This document shows, piece by piece, positions 1-10,856 of a stretch of 64,000 nucleotides of DNA (position 1 is the first letter of the stretch; the number at the start of each line of letters is the position of its first letter). A program made the position numbers and the translations under genes. A model generated the notes under the pieces. That model was not told where the DNA came from and ran no database searches. It was given only the letters and a program-made list of their open reading frames with translations. The stretch is from Chelonoidis abingdonii. Taxonomy: Eukaryota > Chordata > Testudines > Testudinidae. The stretch is from the NCBI RefSeq assembly GCF_003597395.2, contig NC_133772.1:140586534-140650533 (forward strand). Reading direction: 5' to 3'.

Positions 1-628
1 TTCAGTGTTGTCCTGAAAGTATTCTTTGAGTCAGAGACAGCGAAAGTAGGCTTCCAGATTGCCGCAGAACTGTATTATGTTGGTGGGGGTGGCAGGGCAG
101 AAAGAGAGTCCCCGAGACAATACAGACTTTTCTTCTGGGCTGAGTGTGTGGTTGGATAGATTGACGATATTGCTGGATGGGTTTAGGGGTACTATGGTTG
201 TGGCACCATGTCACAGGTAGGAGTTTAGACAGCTTATAGTCCTTTTTCCTTTGCAGAGAGGTGAAGTGAGTAATGTAGATCTCCTATCTTCTTTTAGTGA
301 AGTCTGTTTGTATGGAAGTTTGGTTATTAATGAGAGTCTCCAGGTTGGAGAGCTCTTTTTTGATGCTTTCCTGTTTGCTGTATAGGATGCTGATCAGGTG
401 GTTCCTCAGTTTCTTTGATAGAGTATGGCATAATCTCTCACTGTGGTCTGTGTAGTATGTAGGGAGCAGTGGTTTTTTGATGTTTAGTCCATTTGGTATG
501 ATGTCCATCCGTTTGCATTTGGAAAAGAAGATGATCTCTGATGATTTTTCTTTACTCCCAAACATATTATAGGCAGTGGTGGCCCAGATCCTCCCCAATG
601 TGGTGGCTGCATTGAACAGCACTGCCAT
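1..628 (-). pseudogene. Penelope-like element ORF, N-terminal part, runs off the left edge
   Basis: The minus strand opens with a Met at 628 and reads 114 codons to a stop at 284. Coding-like sequence then resumes in another frame at about 214-2, so there is at least one stop or frameshift. The Lys/Glu-rich helix KLRNHLISILYSKQESIKKE resembles the region upstream of the reverse transcriptase in reptile PLE proteins; that match is from memory and was not searched. The RT domain would lie beyond the window edge. No 3' tail of this copy is visible here. It is probably another PLE copy, separate from the one at 2244. An unrelated retroelement leader protein is the main alternative. Confidence 0.5.
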
Positions 629-640
629 AGCAAAGTGGCC

Positions 641-2231
641 TTATAGCCAATAGCTGGCCATGGAAGGGCTGTCGCAGTGTAGAGGAACCCTGGGGGGGAA
701 GGGTGTGCAGAGTATCAGCTACTGCTCCCTCCACTCCCTAAAGAATGTGAGTGGGGGAAGGGTCCATGGCCAGGTTTTCCCATACTCTGTTAATTTCTGG
801 CTGCCATATTGACCATGGAGGCTGTTAGAAGCGGGTGTAAATTAGAGCAGCCCTTTAGCTGCTCTAGGTTCCACCAGGGGACTAGCCTGGTGCACAGCTG
901 TTAGAGGATCGCAAGGCACAGACATACTTCAAAGCCATCGCTGGACCACTCTGTTCCGGAGATGCACTGTGTGCAGCTGAGGATGAGAGCCCAAATGTCC
1001 TCTTGGCAGAGGAAAGCTGCATGCCCGGCACTGATCAGGAGGAACTGGCTGAGAGTTCACAGGAACATCACAATGTGGGCTCCTCCCAGTTCAGTGCTGT
1101 CAGTGACTATCCCATTAGAGATGCCCAGTAGGTTTTCCTTGAGCATTCACAGCTGCTTTTCAGTTCTGCTGCAGGATCCAGCCAGGACAGCCACAAAGGG
1201 TGGGACTAGCTTAGGCCAGGGTGGGACTAAGTCTCCTGACAGTGATTCAGTGCCTCTCTGCCAGTAGTGCTGCCACCCTTCCACACACACGCTCTCTGGG
1301 TGGTGCAAACTGCACCTCAGTGCCCTTGCTGAGGCAATGGTGGCCCACACACCTTTGGTTTTGCACTACACTCTCAGGCCTGGATCCCAGCGTCCCACAG
1401 ACAGCAGGGCCCAGGGAGACAGGCTGGAGAGTTAGGATGGGATCCTCACTGTAATAGGCAATTTTTCTCTCAGGTTTTGGTTTTGTACTTTGTACTTGAC
1501 ATGCACGTCTAATCTTTGCTATCGCTACTACTTGACTATTTGAAGATTATCCAAAGAGGTTAAAAATGGGACAAAACCTAGTAATGATTTGCTGAGGGTT
1601 AAAGTCATAACATAAATGACCCTATTCAGGAAATAAGAACTTTGCTGTGGTATTTCTGTATCAAGTGGAGCCCATCATTAAGATCTTGTGGCTCAAAAGG
1701 AGCTGAGGTGGATTTCTCCACTTCTGTGTCAAACGACTAACAAATACTGAAAGGGAGGAGGGCCAAACTGTGGCCTTCCAAATGCCAGCAGGCAGAACTG
1801 AGATACCTCGCAGGCCCTCTGAATTACTGGGGCTGCTTTGTTTTATCAGCTGCGGAATCATGCCACATTGAATTTATTACTTTCCCTTGATAAATCATGG
1901 GAGGCGAATCATCTGTCATGAGGATGAACATTTTAATCAGCAATATAAGGCATAAGAGAAAAGGTAAAAAAAGGGAGGAATAAAAAAGAGGAAGAGATGC
2001 CTATGGCAACAGATACCCTGATCAATCCTCAAAGGATGTGTGCTAGGCCTACGTTATGCATATTGACCAGTATCAAACTCCTACACTGACCACGGTCCCA
2101 GTTCTGCACTGAACACCACATGGATGGACCTCTGTGCCCACACGGAATTAACTGCAGGAATAGACACAATATTTCTGCAAAGGAAAAGCTTGGGTTAATG
2201 CAGGATAATGACTGTCTAGAACTAAGGAATC
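641..2231. other. Unassigned sequence
   Basis: I recognise no element here. About 660-1460 is moderately GC-rich with several short overlapping open frames on both strands, none with a recognisable domain. From 1460 on it is AT-richer and ordinary. It is single-copy within the window. Confidence 0.5.
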
Positions 2232-2244
2232 CTAGAACACTAAC

Positions 2245-2793
2245 CTGAAACGTATTCTCACCAGCAACTGCACACCGTACCATAGTAACTCTAGCTCAGG
2301 AACCAATCCATGCAACAAACCTCGATGCCAACTCTGCCCACATATCTACACCAGCGACACCATCACAGGACCTAACCAGATCAGCCATACCATCACTGGT
2401 TCATTCACCTGCACGTCCACCAATGTAATATACGCCATCATATGCCAGCAATGCCCCTCTGCTATGTACATCGGCCAAACTGGACAGTCACTACGGAAAA
2501 GAATAAATGGACACAAATCAGATATCAGGAATGGCAATATACAAAAACCTGTAGGAGAGCACTTCAACCTCCCTGGCCACACTATAGCAGACCTTAAGGT
2601 GGCTATCCTGCAGCAAAAAAACTTCAGGACCAGACTTCAAAGAGAAACTGCTGAGCTTCAGTTCATTTGCAAATTTGACACTATCAGCTCTGGACTCAAC
2701 AAAGACTGTGAATGGCTTGCCAATTACAGAACCAGTTTCTCCTCCCTTGGTTTTCACACCTCTACTGCTAGAACAGGGCCTCACCCTCCCTGA
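2245..2793 (+). CDS. PLE C-terminal fragment with GIY-YIG endonuclease domain
   Basis: A single frame is open from the truncation boundary (codon at 2245) to TGA at 2791-2793, 182 residues, with no native start. Cysteines occur first as CNKPRCQLC and later flanking the GIY-YIG segment. That segment reads NVIYAIICQQCPSAMYIGQT, the IY...YIG pair that names the fold. It is followed by a basic RKRINGHKSD helix and the VGEHF motif. In PLEs this endonuclease sits C-terminal to a telomerase-like RT and nicks the target DNA. The fragment lacks the RT, so it cannot move itself. The same module recurs, with stops, at 52929-53440 and 33570-33360 (minus), and more distantly at 59028-59237. Confidence 0.85.
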   Translation: MKRILTSNCTPYHSNSSSGTNPCNKPRCQLCPHIYTSDTITGPNQISHTITGSFTCTSTNVIYAIICQQCPSAMYIGQTGQSLRKRINGHKSDIRNGNIQKPVGEHFNLPGHTIADLKVAILQQKNFRTRLQRETAELQFICKFDTISSGLNKDCEWLANYRTSFSSLGFHTSTARTGPHPP

Positions 2794-2869
2794 CTGAACT
2801 AACCTCGTTATCTCTAGCTTGCTTGCTAGCATATATATACCTGCCCCTGGAAATTTCCACTACCTGCGT

Positions 2870-2956
2870 CTGACGAAGTGGGTATTCACCCACGAAAGCT
2901 CACGCTCCAAAACGTCTGTTAGTCTATAAGGTGCCACAGGATTCTCTGCTGCTTTT
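2870..2956 (+). ncRNA. Hammerhead-like ribozyme motif and PLE 3' tail
   Basis: CTGACGA (2870-2876) is followed by one extra A, then a 6-bp stem GTGGGT/ACCCAC (2878-2883 with 2888-2893) closed by loop ATTC. Next come GAAA (2894-2897), a 2-bp stem GC/GC around TCAC, and UC at 2906-2907, where a hammerhead would cleave. This matches the C3-to-A9 box, stem II, GAAA and short stem III of the minimal hammerheads described in PLEs, which are thought to act as dimers. Pairing in stem I is weak here. The conserved tail GTTAGTCTATAAGGTGCCAC follows. Cleavage activity is not shown. Confidence 0.6.
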
Positions 2957-2968
2957 CTAGAACACTAA

Positions 2969-3501
2969 GAATGTTATTTCGTTATAAAAGGAATCTGTGG
3001 CAAAGTCTAGTCACATACCCAAGGCCTGGCATCTAAAACCACTGCATTGAAGCTGCAAATACTGCTCATTTGCCATTCTCCACACTTAGGCTAGGACACT
3101 CTATTTAACCCTGTCAGTTTTATATTTGCCTGAGGAGAACAGCAGCAGCTGAGAGGGAATGAACAGGCTTTGAAAAGCAGGCCAGGTGACCAGGACAGCC
3201 TGCTGGCTTTTCAGAGCTATTCCCAGACCAGGAAGGAATAAAAACAGCAATGAAGAAAACTGATAACTACCAAATAACTCATGTGTGTCCCGCAGTGGCC
3301 TTGTAATTCAAATAAAATACATGGGGCAAGTGGCTGGTTAGCCTATATAATTCAGTCTCCAAGATTTTTTCCTCCTTTCATAACAAATATGAATTTAAGA
3401 GACATTTTTCACACGAGCTTTCTCCAGATTAGCTCAACATTTGTTTGTTTCTGGCTTCCAAAATTCACAGTGTGGGATTCATTTTCAAAAGCACCTAAGG
3501 C
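2969..3501. other. Unassigned sequence
   Basis: No gene or repeat recognised. AT-rich in its second half. No inverted or tandem structure noted. Confidence 0.5.
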
Positions 3502-3598
3502 CCGGTGCTCAAAAACATTTGTTAGTCTCTAAGGTGCCACAAGGACTTCTGTTCTTTTTGCTGATACAGACTAACACGGCTGCTACTCAGAAACCTAC
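3502..3598 (+). mobile_element. PLE tail, lineage B
   Basis: GTTAGTCTCTAAGGTGCCAC is followed by a T-rich spacer and GACTAACACGGCTGCTACTC, the terminal block of a second PLE lineage (TCTCTAAGG instead of TCTATAAGG). The two blocks carry short complementary segments (TTAGTC / GACTAA). No coding part and no clear TSD. Confidence 0.72.
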
Positions 3599-3727
3599 TC
3601 TGAAACTAGGAAACTAGGTCAGGCAGTGGCCACCCCTCAAGAAACACAATTAAACCAGACTACCCTCCCTGGCCCAGACAAAGCTAGGTCAATGCGAGAA
3701 TTCCCCTGTCAACTCACCACCACCTCC

Positions 3728-3812
3728 CAGGGAGGTGGATTACCTTCTCAGCTAATGGGAGAAGCCCTCCGTCGGCGGAGCTAGTGTCTTCACTAAAGCA
3801 CTGCAGCTGTAT
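3728..3812 (+). repeat. Fragment of a nonautonomous DNA transposon
   Basis: The pattern GGAGGTGGATTA ... GGGAGAAGCCCTCC ... TCGGCGGAGC ... GTCTTCACTAAAGCACTGCAG matches the right half of the family seen more fully at 20606-20898 (GCTGGAGTAATGAAGTCGATGGGGGAG). Ends are not visible. Confidence 0.45.
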
Positions 3813-3967
3813 CCCCCCAGCATTTTTAGTGGAGAAAAGCCCTAAGTGATTTAGGAGCACAAGTCCCATTGAAAGTCAGTTTATCTTTTTTTTTAAAATA
3901 CCTTCTAGATTCCCCCCACCCCCGTTCTTTCTAAAATAATGGGATTTTCTATTCTGTTCTATTCCTA

Positions 3968-4430
3968 GTAGAAGAGTTCACAGGCCACCTCACCTTGAAT
4001 ATCCCTTGAAATATGAGCTCACTCCTTATGCTAAACAGTGTGTTCCACCTTGCGTTCAGCTGTGACCCTCTGTATGTTTACACTGCGATTAAACACCCAT
4101 GGCTGGCCTGTGTCGGCTGGCTCGGGCTGTGGTGCTTTTTAATTGCAGGGTAGATGTTTGGGTGCCAACCCAAGCCTGAACGTCTACACTCCGACTAAAC
4201 AGCCCTGAAGTCTGAGCCCTGCCAGCTCACGCCAGCTGACGTGGGCCAGCCCAGGGTGTTGAACTGCAGGGTAGACATACCTGAGCACATTTCCCAGCCC
4301 CGAAGAAGAGCTCTGTTTAAGCTTGAAAGCTTGTTTCTCTCACCAGCAGAAGTTGGTCCAGTTACAGATAATACCCCACCCACCATGTGTCTCCAATATC
4401 CTGGGACCGACACAGCTACAGCAGCACTAG
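3968..4430 (+). mobile_element. PLE 3' UTR and tail, lineage C, split by a MITE
   Basis: The sequence follows the 3' UTR order seen again at 59350-59460 and 60175-60290: a stretch ending GCTGTGACCCTCTG, then CGAAGAAGAGCTC, TTGAAAGCTTGTTTCTCTCA, AGAAGTTGGTCCAG and CCTGGGACCGACACAGCTAC. CGAAGA plus TTGAAAGC occupy the hammerhead-like positions of this lineage. A MITE (4073-4280) separates CCCTCTG from TGAGCACATTTCCC. No coding sequence remains. Confidence 0.65.
4073..4280. repeat. Palindromic MITE nested in PLE-C
   Basis: Left end TATGTTTACACTGCGATTAA and right end GCAGGGTAGACATA are inverted repeats. Internally, ACACCCATGGCTGGCC is partly mirrored by GGGCCAGCCCAGGGTG. The host PLE sequence rejoins as ...ACCCTCTG|AGCACATTTCCC, leaving at most CTG as a target duplication, so the superfamily is uncertain. 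Confidence 0.6.
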
Positions 4431-6239
4431 AGACAGCTCCCTCAATGTCAGTGTCTGTCTTCATGTTACAGGCAAGTTTTCTTACTCCCTTTTCCACCAA
4501 GCTCTGTTCATTCACACCTTTTCCATTGCTATGGAAACCTGGAAATGGAAAACAAATTAATTAAAGTTCTGAAATCCAGCCAAATTTTGCTCAGAGGGGC
4601 TTGCTGCAAATTTGCATTGAATAACCTCATGCAAAGGGGACGGGAATGTCAGGGAAACTCTGGACAGCCAGTACCACAGCAAATAAAATAAGCGAGATCT
4701 CCTCTCTCATATCTATGTATTTGTCCAAACCATCTGGGCACACTTTAAAATGTTGCTACTCTTGTTCACTTGCTAATCAAGACTCGTGGAAATCAACGTA
4801 GCACTCTTCCCTTCTCTCACATGTCCGTGCTGTAATTAATACAATCCCTCTTTTGTCTTCCTTTTCCCCGAAGGGCAGGTAGTGCTCACACTTCTTCTTC
4901 CTCCTCCAGAAAGATCTTAGCTATCCCATGCAGACGCAATGCAGTGCACTACGCCTTGATTACCAAGGCAACCAGCTGTGTAAGATGAGAAGAAGCCATG
5001 TTTGTTCATCTTTTTCACATTCAGGCTCCTGAAGTGATATGGTAAAACGGCCTCTCCCCAAACCACTCGTTTAGTCACAAATAGCCTATAAAATTTTATC
5101 ATGAAGGGCCAAGCGGGAGCCATTTACGCTCCTTCTCCAAAATGTTTTGTATCTGAAATATGAATACTGATCTCTGGCTGACTGGCCTCAGGTAATTCTG
5201 CCTTAAAAGTCCAAATTATTGCAAATAATCAGACCCCTGAGGAGTGCCTGCTGGTGCTGGCAAAGCCGTGCTTGTGCCCTCCTAGAAGCCACAGACATAA
5301 TACCCTCTCCCGCATGAATTAACTCTTCCCACAGCAGAAAGAGTAGCTGAATAGAGCCAGAGATTGGTAGAGGAGAAGGGTGCCGGGAAAGGCCAGCCTC
5401 AGAGGGGAGAGCAGAGCTGCATTTAGTTTCATTTGTCTGACATCCTGCATAGCACAGGCCCAGCAATGTCAGCATCAAGCACAATAGTTGGTATTTAGAA
5501 AGGAGAAAAATAAAAAAGAAAAGGAGGGATAACATAATGAACAGCTGAGCCTAGAGCATCTCTGCTACTAAGCCAAAACCACTATAGGGATCAGGTCACC
5601 ATGTGAGGTTCCCAGAACAGCCGTCATGCAGGATCATCCTGTTGGCAAGAGGGGTTTGGCCCTTGCAGAACTGAGAGGTTTTGGCCTATACACACACTTG
5701 ACTGCCAACTGTTTCTTTTGGATGCTCTGATTTATTTCAAGCCCGGTTGGATCAAGTTTACTAAAACGTCTATCTTTTATTTCCCCAGGACTCTTATGAA
5801 TCTGCCCCCATGCATTTCATTCCCCATGTAGGCAACAAATTGTGCATTTAAGCTTGTGAATGTTGTTTGGGTTGGAAAGCCCTGAAGGTTTGTGGCAGAG
5901 TGAAACACATTGCTTTGGAATTAGTGCAATATTTTCGGTTTATGTAAAGATGTGGCTTTAGTCAATGGAAGAGAACAAGGGCTGTAAGGTAGCTATGAGA
6001 CTGCTATAAATACTTGATAAGAACAGAAATGCTGAAGAAAGTAAGCTTCGACATGCTTAGAAAGACCTTGAGGTTTGTCACAATACTAGTATCTTTTCCT
6101 GACTTGTCCTATGAAGACCCATTTCATCCGTTGCACAATGGGCAGGCAATACATTCTTTGCCTTACTCTCAGGTCAGGAATTTTACTGACAGAGGGAAAA
6201 ATGCTGAATCTTATTTTGCAGTTTCTTGCTGTGGCAAGG
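4431..6239. other. Unassigned sequence
   Basis: About 1.8 kb without recognisable repeat families or coding domains. Short open frames on both strands (for example 5535-5203 minus) have no family features. Possibly unique sequence between insertions. Confidence 0.5.
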
Positions 6240-6687
6240 TTGAAGACACACTGGTGCAGCACCTCCTGCTGGTAATCTGGGAATTAGCTCTTTTGTAGCC
6301 TCAGAGCACCCTCAGCTGGCTGGTGTCTTGCCTGCCTCATGCCCTGTGTCCCTCCTGGACCCCAGTGCCCTTTTACCTCAGGTACCTGCGCTGGGCTTTA
6401 ACCAGGCCTTAGCCAAGGGGGTTGCTAGGCGGGAGCTCCCCAGCTCCTCTTGCACTCCCCTAGCACTGCTCAGCCTCAAGTACCTTGCTCCCTGGGAGCC
6501 AGTTCCTTCTCCCTCCAAGGCTGAAGTGAGACGACTCCTGCTCCTGGCCCTCCAGCCCCCTGATCAGAGCCACAACTGTGGTCAACTCCTCTCTCAGCTG
6601 CTCTTACTCCTTTTCTCCCAGCCGCAGCCCTCTCCAAAGCTGCTTTTAACCCCTGTTCTGCTGGAGTGGAGCAGTTGCCCCACTACA
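6240..6687 (-). mobile_element. Solo LTR-like fragment
   Basis: CT-rich sequence ending CCCCACTACA at 6687, which on the minus strand is a TG-starting LTR end (TGTAGTGGGG). The block GTGCAGCACCTCCTGCTGGT and the CCTTTTACCTC / CTTTTAACCCC blocks recall a reptile LTR family from memory. The left boundary is uncertain and no TSD was found. The 199-codon open frame at 6328-6927 on the plus strand runs through it and then into CR1, so it is not a gene. Confidence 0.5.
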
Positions 6688-7082
6688 GTTGCCATGTTTC
6701 TAAGCTCGATCCTGCAAGGGGCTGAGCACCCGAAGCTTCTACTGAAGTCAGTGGCAATTAAGAGCAATCGGCACTTTGACAAATTAATTACTTTTTTTAT
6801 ATTAGTGTTTGGCATTTCAAAGAATCACAGAATTATTGAAATACCAGAGAAGTCAAGTCCAGTCCCTTGTGCTGCCGCAGGACCAGGTAAACCTAGACTA
6901 TCCTGGACAGGTGTTTATCCAACCTGATCTAAAAGCTCCAAAGATGGGAATTCCACAATCTCCCCTGGAGGTCTGTTCCACTTCTTACCTACCCTTGGAG
7001 TTAGAAAGATTTTCAGTCCCTCTCAGGCTCAAACATGCCCACTTTTTTACCTCTCTCACATTGTGTGTTGTTGCTACTGACG

Positions 7083-7262
7083 AATCATAAAATATCAGGG
7101 TTGGAAGGGACCTCAGAAGATCATCCAGTCCAACTCCCTGCTCAAAGCAGGACCAATCCTCAAACAGATTTTTACCCCAGTTCCCCAAATGGCCCTCTCA
7201 AGGATTGAACTCATAACCCGGGGTTTAGCAGGACAATGCTCAGTCAACTGAGATATCCTTCC
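7083..7262 (-). repeat. tRNA-derived SINE with CR1 tail
   Basis: On the minus strand the head reads GGATATCTCAGTTGACTGAG (A-box region) and then GAGTTCAATCC (B-box GTTCRANNC), followed by a linker and a CR1-like tail TTGGTCCTGCTTTGAGCAGG ending in TATTTTATGATTCG. A tRNA-like head joined to a CR1 3' tail is the known tortoise PolIII/SINE architecture, with mobilisation by CR1 machinery. It sits inside the old CR1 in the same orientation. Confidence 0.85.
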
Positions 7263-8148
7263 CCCATTGATCAGCTTTTCTCAACTTTTTATTCTTTTTG
7301 TTGCTCTCATTGGGACTCTCTCCAGTGTGTCCACATTGTTTCTAAAATGTGCTCCAGAACCGGACACAGCATTCCAGCGGAGAGCTCACTAATACTGAGT
7401 ACAGCGTGACAGTTACCTCTAGCATCTTACATATAGCACTCCTGTGAATACATCCCCAATGGATATTAGCCTTTTTAGCACTCATCACACTGCTAACCCA
7501 TATTCAATTTATGATCCACTTGACCTGGCAGATACTTTTCAGCAGTAATGCCCCTAACCAGTCGAAGGGACCTTGAGAAAGCATCTAGTCCAGACTCCTG
7601 CGCTGAGGCAAGACCAAGTCAACCTAGACCATCCTGGACAGGTGTTTGTCCAACTTGTTTTTAAAGCTTACAGTGATGTGGAGTCTGTAGCTGTGCATTT
7701 GATTTTTCCTTTCTCAGTACTTTGTACTTGTCTTTATTGAGTTTTACCTTATTGATTTCAGACCAATTCTCTGATTTGTCAAGGTTGCTTTGAATTCTCA
7801 TCCTGGCCCCAAAGTGCCAGCAACCCCACCCAGCTTGGGGTCATTTGTAAATTTTATAAGCATACTCCCCACTCCATTATCCATGTCATTAATGAAAATA
7901 TTGACTAGTCCTGGACCACAACTGACCCAGTAGGACCCCTCTGGATACACCTTCTCAGTTTGACAATGTACTAATATTTGAGCATGGTCTTTCAATCCGT
8001 TGTGCACTCTCTTAGAATAATTTCATTTATAACACATTTCCCTAGTTTGCTTATGAGAATGTAACGTGTCTGAAACCTTTCTAAAAATCAAGTTATAGCC
8101 AGTCTTCGGTTTTCCCCCATCCACTAGGGCAGTAACCCTGTCAAAGGA

Positions 8149-8341
8149 CCAGAGGGGTAGCCGTGTTAGTCTGGATCTGTAAAAGCGGCACAGAGTCCTG
8201 TGGCACCTTATAGACTAACAGATGTATTGGAGCATGAGCTTTTGTGGGTGAATACCCACTTTGTTGGATGCATGCCCACGAAAGCTCATGCCCAATACGT
8301 CTGTTAGTCTATAAGGTGCCATAGGACTCTCTGCTGCTTTT
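8149..8341. mobile_element. Palindromic PLE-A tail insertion with 12-bp TSD
   Basis: CCTGTCAAAGGA occurs at 8137-8148 and 8342-8353. The 193-bp insert is an antisense PLE-A tail (GGGGTAGCCGTGTTAGTCTG to about TGGATGCATG) joined directly to a sense tail (CCCACGAAAGCTCATG to GGACTCTCTGCTGCTTTTC). The halves are a long inverted repeat. Removing the insert and one TSD restores the surrounding antisense CR1. The fused frame of the surrounding CR1 has no coding meaning. Confidence 0.87.
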
Positions 8342-10307
8342 CCTGTCAAAGGAGGAAATTAAGTTGTTTTGGCATGATTTGTTCTTGACAAATCTATGCT
8401 GGTTACTTCTTATAAAACTATTATCCTCTAGGTACGTACAAACTGATTATTGAATAATTTGTCCCAGTATCTCTCCAGATATCAAAGTTAAGCTGAGTGG
8501 ACTATAAGTTCCAGGGTCCTCTTTGTTCCCCTTTTTAAAGATAGGTCTTAGTTGACCTTCTCTAGTCCTCTGGGTCATCATCCATCTTACATGAGGTCTT
8601 GAAGATAATTGCTAATGTTTCTGAGATTGTCTCAGCTAGTTTCTTCAGTACCTCAGGATGAATTTAATCAGGCCCAGTTGACTTGAATACATCTTACTTA
8701 TCTAAATATTCTTTAACCTGTTCTTCCCCTATTTTGGCTTGTGTTTCTTCCCCCTTGTTAACATTAATTGTGTTGGTCACCATTAACCTTTTTAGAGAAG
8801 ATTGAACCAAAATATTATTAATATTAATATTAAACATCTCAGCCTTCTTGAGGTCATCAGTTATAAATTCCTTCTCTGCTAAGTGGTTGGCCTTTTCTTC
8901 ATCTTTCTCTTAACATATTTAAAAAAATCTTTTCTTATTGCTTTTTATGTCCCTTGCTCATATAACTCATTTCGTACCTTAGCTTTTCTGATTTTGTCCC
9001 TACATGCTTGTGATAATCTTTTGTATTCGTCCTTAGCAATTCATCCGTGTTTCCAATTTCTGTAGGATTCCTTTTTGATTTGTAAGTCATTATTAAGCAC
9101 CTGAAGAAGCCATATTGGCCTCTTCCTATTCTTCCTATATTTCCTGTGCGTCAGAATAGTTCACAGTTTCGTGTTAATATTGTCTCCTTGAGAAACCGTT
9201 TGCTTTCCTGAACTTCATCCCTTAGATTTTCTTTCAATGGGACGTCACCTACCCTCTGAGTTTGTTAAAGTCTGTTTGTTTGTTTAAGTCCGTTGTCCTT
9301 ATTCTGGTGTTCTCACTCCTTCCTTTCCTTAGAATCATGAAATCTAATACTTTGACAAAAAATGCCTTCCCCCTTCAGATTAACAGCCATGTGAGTCAGA
9401 ATCAAGTCTAAAATCCCACCCTCCATCTGGTTACTACCTCCACTTTCTGAAACAAAAATCTGTCCCCAGTACATTCAAAGACCTTACTGGAAAATTTTTT
9501 GGTTGCCATGTTACTTTTCCAACACGTCTGAGTGTTTAAAGTTCCCCATTACTTCCAGGTCTTGGTTTCTATATTTCTGTTATTTGTTCTCAGAATGCCT
9601 CCTCCATTTCGTCTTCCTGATTTGATTGCCTGTAGCTGACGCCTACCATGACATTGCCCCTATTTTTTCCCCTTTTATCGTTACAGAGAGATTTTCAACT
9701 GGTCTCCCTCTTGCCTCCTTCTGGAACTCAGAATAAGAGTATATATTCTTGAGATACACTGCAACAACTTCACCCTTTTTACCCTGCCCATCCTTCCTGA
9801 ATAAGCTGCAGCCTTCTTTATCAGTATTCTAGTCATGAGACTCAGTGATGCCGCTTAAGCCATAATTTAGCTGATGCACTAAAATTTCCAGTTCTTGCTG
9901 TTTGTTTCCCATGCTCCTTGCATAGTGTATAGAGATCTAGGATGGTGAAAGATTCTCCTGCTGATTTCACTCTTGTTGCTCTTCTGACCCTACTGGGTCC
10001 TATGTCTATGTCCTCCCCACATCTAGCTCTCCGGTCAGGTCACGCCTTTTTATGCTGACTTGTGGACTTTTGCCACCTTCCCCCTTTGAACCTAGTTTAA
10101 AGCCCTCCTCATGAGGTTGGTGAATTGGGGTGTAAAGATGCTCCTCCTCTGCTTGGTTAGGTGGGTCCCTTCTTGTCCCAGCAGACCTTTTTCCTGGAAC
10201 AGCATCTATGGTTGAGGAAGCCGAAGTCCTCCTCTTGGTACTATCTGCAGAGCCATGTATTCATCTCCAGAATGCATGTGTCCTGGCCTGGGCATTTACA
10301 GGTTTGC

Positions 10308-10430
10308 ATGCAGTATTGTTGTAGCCATGTCAATCCCAGGATACGAGAGAGGAAAACTTGTCTTTCTCACTACCAGAAGTTCGTGCAATAAAATAGATTA
10401 CCTCCCCCACCTTGTCACTACATGTTTGGG
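10308..10430. mobile_element. Palindromic PLE-C tail insertion
   Basis: An antisense terminal block (TGCAGTATTGTTGTAGCCAT, TCCCAGGATACGAGAGAGG) abuts a sense block (ACTTGTCTTTCTCACTACCA, AGAAGTT, AGATTACCTCCCCCACCTTG). This repeats the antisense-then-sense layout of 8149-8341 in a different PLE lineage. It lies just past the end of the long CR1. No TSD identified. Confidence 0.65.
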
Positions 10431-10711
10431 CATCTGGACCATAAATTAAACTACAAAATATTCCAAAAGGCCTGCGCACCAGCTCACAACTTTTTCAATG
10501 GCCTTAGAGAAAGAGAGAAGACCAAGCCCCATGTGCCTCTCTGAACTATGTTTCTGTCCTCACAGGCCATAGATTCACAGAAAGGACTATTACAATCATT
10601 TAGTCGGACCTTCTCCACTGCACAGGCTGGGGAATCTTACCCAGTGATTGCTACATCCAGGACTGCTTGTCTCAACACTGCACACCTGATACCTTACTTG
10701 AGAAGAATGGC

Positions 10712-10856
10712 CTTCTGGTTGGTGCACTGGACTGGGACTCAGGAGGTCTCTCTTCAGATCAGGGCTCTGTCACAGACTCCGAGCAGCCTTGGACAAATCA
10801 GTTATTCTGTATGTGCCTCGGGTCTCCATCTGTCAAATGGAGAGGATTCAGAGGTG
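10712..10856 (+). repeat. MIR-like CORE SINE, sense
   Basis: GGTGCACTGGACTGGGACTC, a gap, CAGGGCTCTGTCACAGACT, TTGGACAAATCAGTTA and TCTCCATCTGTCAAATGGAG follow the MIR order (tRNA-like head, core, 'cats/ctgtaaaatgg' segment). Diverged. Confidence 0.65.

Larger units (their letters stand above)
2232..2968 (+). mobile_element. 5'-truncated PLE insertion (lineage A) with 12-bp TSD
   Basis: The direct repeat CTAGAACACTAA lies at 2232-2243 and again at 2957-2968, bracketing a 713-bp insert at 2244-2956. The insert holds an open frame encoding the C-terminal GIY-YIG half of a PLE protein, a 3' UTR, and the tail GTTAGTCTATAAGGTGCCAC. A perfect TSD and an undamaged frame up to the truncation point indicate a comparatively recent retrotransposition. 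The 5' end is truncated inside the coding region, as is usual for target-primed retroelements. Confidence 0.88.
6816..10300 (-). mobile_element. Long antisense CR1 LINE copy
   Basis: The plus strand reads the antisense of a CR1: 3'-end block first (TCCAGTCCCTTG ... TCCTGGACAGGTGTTTATCC), then antisense ORF2, ending near TTTAAAGCCCTCCTCATGAG (10098-10117), which recurs in the 35.2-38.9 kb copy at 38598. The order is maintained over about 3.5 kb. Stops and indels are frequent, so the copy is old and dead. It is interrupted by a tRNA-SINE (7083-7262), a second short CR1 3' fragment (about 7563-7672) and a PLE palindrome (8149-8341). Confidence 0.82.

Noticed and set aside
6328..6927. 199-codon plus-strand open frame
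   Set aside because: It runs across an LTR-like block, a gap and into antisense CR1. Leu/Ser/Pro-rich with no domain.
7083..7262. Possible genuine tRNA gene
   Set aside because: The head is joined to a CR1 tail, lacks a foldable full cloverleaf, and repeats at 26695 and 44173, so it is a SINE.
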